Part shown: piece by piece, positions 9,609 to 17,398 of the stretch
Numbering within the stretch: the stretch's first letter is position 1
Layout of the letters: every line of letters begins with the position of its first letter
Origin: Betaproteobacteria bacterium RIFCSPLOWO2_12_FULL_68_20
Lineage (GTDB): Bacteria > Pseudomonadota > Gammaproteobacteria > Burkholderiales > SG8-39
NCBI GenBank assembly: GCA_001770655.1
Contig: MERQ01000014.1
Location: forward strand, 1 to 64,000
Reading direction: 5' to 3'
Length of the DNA stretch: 64,000 nucleotides
Program-made: the position numbers and the translations under genes
Notes under the pieces: generated by a model
Seen by the model: the letters and a program-made list of their open reading frames with translations, nothing else
Told to the model about the DNA's origin: nothing
Databases searched by the model: none

Positions 9609-10528
9609 ACCGCGGCACGGAACGCTTCCTCGACGACGTCGTCGCCGGACTGTCGCTGCCGCAGAAGGCGCTTCCCCCCAAGTACTTTTACGACGCCGCG
9701 GGCAGCCGCCTGTTCGAGGCGATCTGCCGTCTCCCCGAGTACTACCCGACGCGCGCCGAGCGCTCGCTCACGCGCGAGAACCTCTCCGACATCGCGCGCT
9801 TCGCGGGGGCGCGCTGCGAGCTGGTCGAGTTCGGCAGCGGCGCGAGCACCAAGACCCGGATGCTCATCCGGAGGCTGCGGCCGGCGCGCTACGTGCCGAT
9901 CGACATCTCGGAATCGGCGCTGGCGCTCGCCGTGCGGCGCCTCGGGCGCGAGTTTCCCTGGCTCGGAATCGAGCCGCTCGCCGGCGATTTCTCGCGACCC
10001 CTGCGGCTGCCGCGGCGCAAAGCGAGACGCGTGGCCTACTTTCCCGGCTCGACCATCGGCAACCTGACGCCCGGGGAAGCCCAGGCCTTTCTGCGCATGA
10101 CGCGCGGGCACGTCGGCGTTCGCGGCGCGATGCTGGTCGGGGTGGACCTGAAGAAGGACGCCAACGTCCTGCACGCCGCGTATAACGACGCGCGAGGCGT
10201 CACGGCGGCGTTCAACCTCAATCTGCTCGCGCGCATCAACCGTGAGCTGGACGGCGAATTCGACCCGGGGCGCTTTCGCCACTATGCGTTCTACAACGCT
10301 TCGCTCGGTCGCATCGAGATGCACCTGGTGTCGCTCGCGGCGCAGTCGGTGAGGATCGGCCCGCACCGCTTCGAATTCGAACGCGGCGAGACCATCCACA
10401 CCGAGAATTCGTACAAGTACTCGATCGCGGGGTTCCGCGCGCTCGCGGCCGGGGCGGGTTTCGAGGGCGCGAAAGTCTGGACCGACCGCCACGGGCTGTT
10501 TTCCCTGCACGGCCTCGCCGCCGCCTAA
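9572..10528 (+). CDS. egtD: L-histidine N-alpha-methyltransferase (EgtD-like)
   Basis: SAM-dependent methyltransferase that converts histidine to hercynine, the first step of ergothioneine synthesis. The SAM-binding motif VEFGSGASTKTRMLIRRL and the family block YFPGSTIGNLTPGEAQAFL are clear, as are LPEYYPTRAE at the N-terminus and HTENSYKYS near the C-terminus. There is no ATG near the conserved start. A GTG at 9572 gives 318 residues (family about 320) and overlaps pbpG by 37 bp. The usual partner EgtB (sulfoxide synthase) is not in the window. The gene converges on the iclR-like gene with a few bases of overlap. Confidence 0.85.
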   Translation: MAREQRRRDARLNRGTERFLDDVVAGLSLPQKALPPKYFYDAAGSRLFEAICRLPEYYPTRAERSLTRENLSDIARFAGARCELVEFGSGASTKTRMLIRRLRPARYVPIDISESALALAVRRLGREFPWLGIEPLAGDFSRPLRLPRRKARRVAYFPGSTIGNLTPGEAQAFLRMTRGHVGVRGAMLVGVDLKKDANVLHAAYNDARGVTAAFNLNLLARINRELDGEFDPGRFRHYAFYNASLGRIEMHLVSLAAQSVRIGPHRFEFERGETIHTENSYKYSIAGFRALAAGAGFEGAKVWTDRHGLFSLHGLAAA

Positions 10529-11316
10529 TGCGCGCCGATCCTGGCTGCCTGCGGGCGGTGGCCGATCGCCCGCGAAATGCGCTCGGCGGTCTCCTTCACC
10601 AGCGGCCCCCACTGCGCCTTCATGCGGTCGCCGGGCGTCGACAGCGACAGCGCCGCGACCAGCGCGCCAGTATCGTCGCGGATGCCGGCCGCGACGCAGC
10701 GCACGCCGGGCTCCGCCTCCTCGTTGTCGGTCGCCCAGCCCTGGCGCTGGAGGCGCTCCAGGTCGCGCTCGAGCAGCGCGACGCCGGTGATGGTGTTCTT
10801 CGTTTTCGGCGCGAGCCCGGTGCGCCTGGCGTAGTCGCGCAGCCGCGCGAAGCCGTCCTCGAGCAGGAACAGCTTCCCCGCCGCGGTCACGTGCAGCGGC
10901 GCCCGCGCGCCGATCACGTGCACCACGCGCATCGCCGAGCGGCCCGACGAGGTGCGCTCGACGTAGACGATCTCGTCGTCGTGGCGCACCGAGAGGTTCG
11001 CGGTCTCTCCGGTCTGCGCGTGCAGCTCGCGCATCGCCGGGAGCGCCAGCTCCCTCACGCCGATGCGCGATTTCACCACGTTGCCGAGCTCGAGCAGCCG
11101 CATGCCGAGGCGGTAGGCGCCGGGCTGGACGCGGTCGACGATGCGGTCGGCGGCCATCGCCGAGAGAATGCGGTGCGCGGTGGACGGGTGCAGCCCCGTG
11201 ACCTGCGAGATCTGCTTCAGGCCGAGCGGCTCGGGGTGCTGCGCGAGCACGTCGAGCAGCCGCATCATGCGGCCGATCACCTGTATCGGGCTTTTCCGTG
11301 CGTCGTTCGGCGGCAT
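10525..11316 (-). CDS. IclR-family transcriptional regulator
   Basis: A 263-residue regulator with the N-terminal winged HTH (GLKQISQVTGLHPSTAHRIL, about residues 33-52) and a C-terminal IclR effector domain (RRTGLAPKTKNTITG; GVRCVAAGIRDDTGALVAAL). The ATG giving MPPNDARKSP is preferred, because upstream codons show no family similarity. It is divergent from lutA-lutB with about 60 bp between the start codons, so it most likely controls that operon in response to a small carboxylate. The effector cannot be read from the sequence. Confidence 0.88.
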   Translation of the reverse strand: MPPNDARKSPIQVIGRMMRLLDVLAQHPEPLGLKQISQVTGLHPSTAHRILSAMAADRIVDRVQPGAYRLGMRLLELGNVVKSRIGVRELALPAMRELHAQTGETANLSVRHDDEIVYVERTSSGRSAMRVVHVIGARAPLHVTAAGKLFLLEDGFARLRDYARRTGLAPKTKNTITGVALLERDLERLQRQGWATDNEEAEPGVRCVAAGIRDDTGALVAALSLSTPGDRMKAQWGPLVKETAERISRAIGHRPQAARIGAH

Positions 11317-11377
11317 CGGGAGCGCGCATTCTACTTTGTCGATTCCGCGATGTGAAATGCCGGCTATCATTCGCCGC

Positions 11378-12103
11378 ATGCGCGTCGGACTGTTCGTCAC
11401 CTGCCTGGTCGATCTCATGCGGCCGCGCATCGGCTTCGCCGCGCTGAAGCTGCTCGAGGCCGCGGGATGCGAGGTGGTGGTGCCCGGCGCCCAGACCTGC
11501 TGCGGCCAGCCGGGCTGGAACTCGGGCGAGCGCTCCTCGGCTCGCTCGCTCGCCGAGAAGCTGATCGCCGAGTTCGAGGACTGCGAGCAGGTGGTGGTGC
11601 CCTCGGGCTCCTGCGCCGGCATGATCAAGACGCACTACCGCGACCTCTTCGCCGGCGAGGCGGCTTGGCTCGCGCGCGCCGAAGCGCTGGCGGCGAAGAC
11701 CCGGGAGCTCACCGATTTCCTGGTCAACGTGGCGAAGCTGCAGCGCGTCCCGGGCCATTTCAACGGCAGCGTCACCTACCACGACTCGTGCTCGGGGCTG
11801 CGCGAGCTCGGCGTGAAGCATCAGCCGCGGCACCTGCTCGCCATGACGCCCGGCGCGACGCTGCGCGAGATGCAGGACTGCGAGACCTGCTGCGGCTTCG
11901 GCGGCGCCTTCTCGGTGAAGTTCGGCGAGATTTCTGCCGCGATGGCGGACGCGAAGTGCGACCGCATCGTCGCGACCGGCGCGAACGCGGTGGCGCTCGG
12001 CGACCTCGGATGCATGCTCAACATCGAGGGGCGCCTGCGCCGCCGCGGCGACGCTCGTACCCGAGTTCTGCACATCGCGGAGATCCTGGCGGGCGAAGCC
12101 TGA
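11378..12103 (+). CDS. lutA: LutA-like Fe-S oxidoreductase subunit
   Basis: A 241-residue protein of the cysteine-rich CCG family. It shows the two characteristic motifs, TCCGQPGWNSG at residue 40 and ETCCGFGGAFSVKFGEIS near 172, which bind Fe-S clusters or act in disulfide chemistry. LutA is one of three subunits of the L-lactate utilisation complex (lactate to pyruvate). The start is the ATG giving MRVGLFVTCLVDL. It overlaps lutB by one base (TGATG), a sign of translational coupling, and is divergent from the IclR regulator. Confidence 0.87.
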   Translation: MRVGLFVTCLVDLMRPRIGFAALKLLEAAGCEVVVPGAQTCCGQPGWNSGERSSARSLAEKLIAEFEDCEQVVVPSGSCAGMIKTHYRDLFAGEAAWLARAEALAAKTRELTDFLVNVAKLQRVPGHFNGSVTYHDSCSGLRELGVKHQPRHLLAMTPGATLREMQDCETCCGFGGAFSVKFGEISAAMADAKCDRIVATGANAVALGDLGCMLNIEGRLRRRGDARTRVLHIAEILAGEA

Positions 12104-13518
12104 TGCGGTCGCAGGCGATGCACTTCAAGTCGCGCGCCTCGGGTGCTCTGGCCGATGAGCGGCTGCAGCTCGTACTCAGACGCTTCGGCGCCGGTTTCGC
12201 CGAAAAGCGCGCCGAGGCGCGCGCCGCCTACGGCGTCGAGGCGTTCGAAGAGTTGCGCGCGGCGAGCGCGGCGATCCGCGACCGCGCGCTGGCGAGCCTC
12301 GACGCGTGGCTGCTTCGCTTCGAGGCCGAGGCCGCGCGGCGCGGCACGCAGGTGCTGTGGGCGGAAACCGCCGGCGAGGTGCGCGAGCTGGTACTGGACA
12401 TCTGCCGCCGGCACGGCCTCGCCAAGGCCATCAAGTCGAAGTCCATGGTGTCCGAGGAATCGGGGCTGAACGAGGCGCTCGAGGCGGGCGGCGTCACGCC
12501 GGTCGAGACCGACCTTGGCGAATACATCATCCAGCTCGCCAAGGAGCCGCCCTCGCACATCATCGCGCCCGCGATCCACAAGGACCTCGCGCAGGTCGCG
12601 GAGCTCTTCGAGCTCCATCACCGCAGGCCGCGGCTCTCGGATCCCGAGAGCTTGACGCGCGAGGCGCGCCAGATGCTGCGCGCGCATTTCCTGTCGGCCG
12701 ACCTGGGAATCACGGGCGGGAACTTCCTCGTCGCCGAGACCGGCTCGGTCGCGATCGTCACCAACGAGGGCAACGGGCGCATGGTGACGACGCTGCCGCG
12801 CGTGCACGTCGCGATCACCGGGATCGAGAAGGTGGTCCCGACGCTCGAGGACCTCTCGACGCTGAATCGCGTGCTGCCGCGCTCGGCGACCGGGCAGGAG
12901 ATCGAGAACTACTTTTCGATCCTCACCGGGCCGCGGCGCGCGGGCGACGCCGACGGCCCCGAGCACATGGTCGTGATCCTGGTGGACGCCGGCCGTACCG
13001 AGCTCGTCGGCGGCGACCTCGCCGAGATGCTTCGCTGCATCCGCTGCGGCGCGTGCATGAACCACTGCCCGGTGTTCCAGACCGTGGGCGGGCACGCCTA
13101 CGGCTGGGTGTACCCGGGGCCGATGGGCTCGGTGCTGACGCCGGTGTTCAACGGGCTGGAGAACGCGCTCGACCTGCCGCAGGCGGCGACGCTGTGCGGC
13201 GCGTGCGAAGTGGCGTGCCCGGTGAAAATCCCGCTTCCCGAGTTGCTGAGGAGGCTGCGCGAGAGGCAGATGGAGCGGCGCCTGCGCCCGTGGGGCGAGC
13301 GCACGGCGCTTCGCGCCTGGGCGTTCGCAGCGACGCGGCCGCGGCTGTACGCGCGGCTCACGCGGGTGGCGGCACGGATCCTCAAGATGATGGGCGGCAG
13401 GCGCGGCGCGATCCGGCGCCTGCCGTTCGATCGCCGCGGCTGGACGCTCGGGCGCGATTTTCCCGCGCCCGAGGGGAAGACCTTTCGCGAGCTCTACGCC
13501 GCGCGGCGCGCGCAGTAG
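12103..13518 (+). CDS. lutB: LutB-like iron-sulfur protein
   Basis: A 471-residue protein matching LutB in length. The N-terminal LUD domain includes SKSMVSEESGLNEALE and GNFLVAETGSVAIVTNEGN. A ferredoxin-like part carries CIRCGACMNHCPVFQ near residue 310 and CGACEVACPVKIPLPEL near 365, two [4Fe-4S] sites. It forms the electron-transfer core of the lactate-oxidising LutABC complex. Directly downstream there is no lutC (the third subunit in the classic operon); the next gene, 150 bp on, encodes an unrelated substrate-binding protein. Confidence 0.88.
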   Translation: MRSQAMHFKSRASGALADERLQLVLRRFGAGFAEKRAEARAAYGVEAFEELRAASAAIRDRALASLDAWLLRFEAEAARRGTQVLWAETAGEVRELVLDICRRHGLAKAIKSKSMVSEESGLNEALEAGGVTPVETDLGEYIIQLAKEPPSHIIAPAIHKDLAQVAELFELHHRRPRLSDPESLTREARQMLRAHFLSADLGITGGNFLVAETGSVAIVTNEGNGRMVTTLPRVHVAITGIEKVVPTLEDLSTLNRVLPRSATGQEIENYFSILTGPRRAGDADGPEHMVVILVDAGRTELVGGDLAEMLRCIRCGACMNHCPVFQTVGGHAYGWVYPGPMGSVLTPVFNGLENALDLPQAATLCGACEVACPVKIPLPELLRRLRERQMERRLRPWGERTALRAWAFAATRPRLYARLTRVAARILKMMGGRRGAIRRLPFDRRGWTLGRDFPAPEGKTFRELYAARRAQ

Positions 13519-13667
13519 CACAGGCGCCCGCGCCTGCCCAACAGCCAGAACAGTTCCTGACAAGCCCTAGGGGATTCCCTGAGCGGGTCTCAGGAATGTC
13601 CCGATGGTGCGGCGCAAGGGCGCTGCGTAGCCTTGCGACCATGCAGTTCAACCCGAAAGGACCCGTC

Positions 13668-14696
13668 ATGAAGATCGTTTCCTGGATGCTGGCCGCGCTC
13701 GCGGCCGCGCTGCTCGGCCATGGCACGGCCGCCGCGCAATCGGCCAAGAAGCCGCCCTACAAGATCCTTTACGTCATGAGCTACCACTCGCCGTGGCGCT
13801 GGACCGACGGCCAGCTGGAGGGCTTCAAGGAGGGCATGGGCAATGCCGCCGCCGAATACAAGGTGTTCCAGATGGACACCAAGCAGAACAGCACGCCCGA
13901 GGCAAAGGAAAGGAAAGGCCGCGAGGCTCGCGCGCTGATCGATTCCTGGAAGCCGGACCTCGTCTATACCTCGGACGACGACGTGCAGGAGTACGTCGTC
14001 AGGCCCTATGTCGGAAGCGACCTGCCGTTCGTCTTCAGCGGGGTCAACAAGGACCCGTCGGCGTACGGCTTCGTCGGCAGCAAGAACATCACCGGGGTGC
14101 TCGAGCAGGAGCACTTCGTGGAATCCGTGCGGCTGCTGCAGGCGGTCGCGCCCGGCGCCAAGCGAATCGTGGCCGTGTTCGACGACGCGCAGATGTGGGA
14201 GCCGGTGATCGGGCGCATGCGCGAGCGCGTGAGCCAGCTCCCCGGCGTCGAGATCGTCGCCCTGGACACGATTCGAACCTGGGACGAGTTCCAGAAGAAG
14301 ATGAAGGATTACCCGTCGAAGGCGGACGCGATCGCGCTCATCGGCATCTTCAACTTCAAGGACGCGAAAGGGAAGAACGTGCCGTACCAGGAGGTCCTCA
14401 AGTGGACCGCCGAGAACAGCACGCTCCCCGATCTCGGCTTCTGGGTGGACCGCGTCTACTTCGGCACGCTCGCCGCGGTCACCGTATCCGAGCGCGAGCA
14501 GGGTCTCGCCGCCGGCCGCATCGCGCGCCAGATCCTGGTCGAGGGCAGGAGCCCGTCGAGCTTCGAGATGAAGCCCACCGTCAAGGGAATCCCGGTGATC
14601 AACCTCGCGCGCGCCAACAAGCTCGGGCTCAAGGTGAAGAGCGGCGTGCTGCTCTCGGCCGAGGTGATCGACAAGTTCGAGTGGGACAAGCAATGA
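13668..14696 (+). CDS. ABC_sub_bind-family periplasmic substrate-binding protein
   Basis: A 342-residue secreted protein with a clear signal peptide (MKIVSWMLAALAAALLGHGT, cleavage probably after AAAQ). Conserved blocks such as ILYVMSYHSPWRWTDGQLEG, LVYTSDDDVQEYVVRPYVG and PFVFSGVNKDPSAYGF fit the ABC transporter substrate-binding family PF04392. The ATG is preceded by GAAAGGA at proper spacing. It has no permease or ATPase partner here. Its stop overlaps the start of a hybrid histidine kinase (ATGA), so it may deliver ligand information to that kinase rather than feed a transporter. The ligand is unknown. Confidence 0.85.
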   Translation: MKIVSWMLAALAAALLGHGTAAAQSAKKPPYKILYVMSYHSPWRWTDGQLEGFKEGMGNAAAEYKVFQMDTKQNSTPEAKERKGREARALIDSWKPDLVYTSDDDVQEYVVRPYVGSDLPFVFSGVNKDPSAYGFVGSKNITGVLEQEHFVESVRLLQAVAPGAKRIVAVFDDAQMWEPVIGRMRERVSQLPGVEIVALDTIRTWDEFQKKMKDYPSKADAIALIGIFNFKDAKGKNVPYQEVLKWTAENSTLPDLGFWVDRVYFGTLAAVTVSEREQGLAAGRIARQILVEGRSPSSFEMKPTVKGIPVINLARANKLGLKVKSGVLLSAEVIDKFEWDKQ

Positions 14697-17398
14697 GCTT
14701 CGGCCTGCGCGCCAGGATCGTCCTCATCGCCGGCGCGATCGTCGCGCTGGCGGTGGCGGCGATCACCGCGGCGAGCGCCATCGACATGCGCGACGACTTC
14801 GCGCGCGTCCTGGAATCGCGCTCGCTCGCCGTCGCGAAGAGCCTCAGGATCCAGCTCGAGCGCGTGATGCAATTCGGCATCCGGCTCGACGACCTGAGCG
14901 GGTTCGAGGAGCAGCTGCAGGAGGCCGTTCGCAACTACGAGGGCGTCAGCCACGCCTTCGTCGCCGCGGCCGACGGCCGGGTGCTTTTCACCACCCGCGC
15001 CGATGGCGGCCTGGACCGGGTGCAGAACCCGAAAATCCTGATCCCGGCGACGAGCGGAGAGGATCTCGTGATCGCGAGCACGTTCCAGGGGATCGACTAC
15101 CAAATGGTCGTAACCCCGGTCCTCGATCGCTCGGGGACTGCGGTTGCGGTCGTCGCGGTGGGCCTTCCCGCCAGTGTCGTCGACTCGCAGATGAGGCACC
15201 TCATGGCGAGCAGCGGCGCGATAGGCCTGGCGGTGCTCGCCGCGGGGATCGCGCTGCTCCTCGCCGCGCTGTCGAAATTCGTCACGCGGCCGCTCGGCCG
15301 CCTCACCGCCGCGGTCGACCGCATCCGCAAAGGTGCAGCCGTCAGCTCGGTGCGCGTGAAGGGCGGCGGCCCGGGCGAGATCGGCGTGCTGATCGACGGC
15401 TTCAACCGCATGATGGACCAGATCGAGCTGCGCGGCGAGCAGCTCAGGCTCGCCAAGGACGAGGCCGACGCGGCGAGCCGCGCGAAATCGCAGTTCCTCG
15501 CCACCATGAGCCACGAGATCCGCACGCCGATGAACGGCGTGCTCGGCATGACCGAGCTCCTACTGAGCGCCGACCTCCCGGCCAAGCAGCGCCGCTTCGC
15601 CGAGACGGCGCACCGCTCGGGCGAAGCGCTGCTCTCGATCATCGACGACATCCTCGATTTTTCGAAAGTCGAGGCCGGGAAGCTCGAGCTCGAGAGCGTC
15701 GAGTTCGACCTGCGCGAGACGGTCGAGGACGCCGTCGGCCTGCTCGCCGACCTGGCGCACCGCAAGGGCCTGGAGATCGCGTGCCGGTTTTCCGAGGACA
15801 TTCCCGAGGCGGTGCGCGGCGATCCGGGCAGGCTGCGCCAGGTCCTCACCAACCTGGTGAGCAACGCGATCAAGTTCACCGCGCGCGGCGAGATCATCGT
15901 CACGGCGCGGCGCGAGGTCGGCGCCCTGGTGCGCTTCGAGGTTTCCGACACCGGCATCGGCGTCACCCCCGAGGTCGCCGCGCGGCTGTTCCAGCCGTTC
16001 CACCAGGCCGACAGATCGACCTCGCGCAAGTACGGCGGCACCGGTCTCGGCCTGGCGATCGTCAGGCGGCTCGCCGAGCTGATGGGCGGGTCCGTGGGCG
16101 TGCACACCGCGCCGGGCATGGGCGCCACGTTCTGGTTCACCGCGCAGCTGGAGCGCGGCGAGCCGCGCGCGCGGGGCGTCGCCCCGCGCAGCCTGAGCGG
16201 ATCGAAGCTCCTGGTCGTCGACGACAATCCCACCAACCGCGGCATCCTGGTCGAGCACGCGATCGGCTGGGGCATGCGCACCGAGAGCGCGGAGGACGGG
16301 GCGCAGGCGCTCGACCTGCTGCGCGCCGCGGCGGCGCGGGGCGAGCCCTACGACGTCGCGCTGGTCGATGTGAAGATGCCGTTGATGGACGGGCTGCAGC
16401 TCGCCCGCGCGGTGCGCACCGATCCGGCGCTGGCGGGCCTGAGAACGGTGTTGCTCACCTCGGTCGCCGGGACGGGAGAAATCGAGAACGCGCGCGAAGC
16501 GGGGGTGAGCGCCTACCTGACCAAGCCCGTGCGACGCGCGGAGTTGCAGGCACTGCTCGTGGGCGCGGCCGCGCGCGGCACCGCGCAACCGCAGGAGCCG
16601 GCGGCGCCGCCCGAGGCGCGCGCGAACGCGAGCGTGCTGCTCGCCGAGGACAACGCCATGAACCAGGAGATCGTCCTCGCGATGCTCGAGGACACGGGCT
16701 ATCGCGTCGCCGTGGTCGAGAACGGCCGGCGCGCCCTGGATGCGCTCGCCGAGCGCGAGTTCGACGCGGTGCTGATGGACTGCCAGATGCCCGAAATGGA
16801 CGGCTTCGAGGCGACGCGCAGGCTGCGCGGCCGCGAGAACGGGGGGCGCCGCACGCCGGTGATCGCGATCACCGCGAACGCGATCAAGGGCGACCGCGAG
16901 GAATGCCTCGGGGCGGGAATGGACGATTACCTCGCCAAGCCGATCGGCCGCGCGCAGCTGCTTGCGGCGCTCGGGCGCTGGGTGCGAGGCTCGCGCCAGC
17001 TGCCTCAGCCCGCCGCCAACGAGCCGCACGCCGAAGCGCCCGCGGCCGAGATCCTGGACGCGAAGGCGCTGCAGGCGCTGCGCGCCCTGCAGCGCCCGGG
17101 CAAGCCGGACGTTCTCGCCCGCGTGATCGAGCTGTTCCATCGCGACGCCCCGAAGCTGGTCGGCGAAATGCACGCGGCGGCCGAGGCGCGCGATGCCGAG
17201 CAGCTTCGGCGCGCGGCGCACACGCTCAAGTCCTCCAGCGCGAGCGTCGGCGCGAAGCTGCTCTCGGCGCATTGCCGAGAAATCGAAATGCTCGCGCGCG
17301 GCGGCGACGTCGCGGCAGGCGCGGCGCTCGTCGGCTCGATCACCGACGAGCTCGGCCGCGTGCTCCCGGCGCTGGCGCGCGAAAGGAGCGCGGCGTGA
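14693..17398 (+). CDS. Hybrid sensor histidine kinase with two receiver domains and HPt
   Basis: A 901-residue membrane sensor. Order: TM near residues 8-30, periplasmic sensor of about 130 residues, TM near 170-190, HAMP, HisKA with phospho-acceptor H274 (SHEIRTPMNGVLG), HATPase_c (NLVSNAIKFT, DTGIGV, GGTGLGLAI), receiver 1 with D559 (VDVKMPLMDG), receiver 2 with D696 (MDCQMPEMDGF), and HPt with H843 (AAHTLKSSSASVGA). All phospho-sites are intact, so a complete internal phosphorelay is expected (BarA-like architecture). It overlaps the substrate-binding protein gene upstream (ATGA) and the GGDEF/EAL gene downstream (GTGA), so the three form a translationally coupled operon. Confidence 0.92.
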   Translation: MSFGLRARIVLIAGAIVALAVAAITAASAIDMRDDFARVLESRSLAVAKSLRIQLERVMQFGIRLDDLSGFEEQLQEAVRNYEGVSHAFVAAADGRVLFTTRADGGLDRVQNPKILIPATSGEDLVIASTFQGIDYQMVVTPVLDRSGTAVAVVAVGLPASVVDSQMRHLMASSGAIGLAVLAAGIALLLAALSKFVTRPLGRLTAAVDRIRKGAAVSSVRVKGGGPGEIGVLIDGFNRMMDQIELRGEQLRLAKDEADAASRAKSQFLATMSHEIRTPMNGVLGMTELLLSADLPAKQRRFAETAHRSGEALLSIIDDILDFSKVEAGKLELESVEFDLRETVEDAVGLLADLAHRKGLEIACRFSEDIPEAVRGDPGRLRQVLTNLVSNAIKFTARGEIIVTARREVGALVRFEVSDTGIGVTPEVAARLFQPFHQADRSTSRKYGGTGLGLAIVRRLAELMGGSVGVHTAPGMGATFWFTAQLERGEPRARGVAPRSLSGSKLLVVDDNPTNRGILVEHAIGWGMRTESAEDGAQALDLLRAAAARGEPYDVALVDVKMPLMDGLQLARAVRTDPALAGLRTVLLTSVAGTGEIENAREAGVSAYLTKPVRRAELQALLVGAAARGTAQPQEPAAPPEARANASVLLAEDNAMNQEIVLAMLEDTGYRVAVVENGRRALDALAEREFDAVLMDCQMPEMDGFEATRRLRGRENGGRRTPVIAITANAIKGDREECLGAGMDDYLAKPIGRAQLLAALGRWVRGSRQLPQPAANEPHAEAPAAEILDAKALQALRALQRPGKPDVLARVIELFHRDAPKLVGEMHAAAEARDAEQLRRAAHTLKSSSASVGAKLLSAHCREIEMLARGGDVAAGAALVGSITDELGRVLPALARERSAA

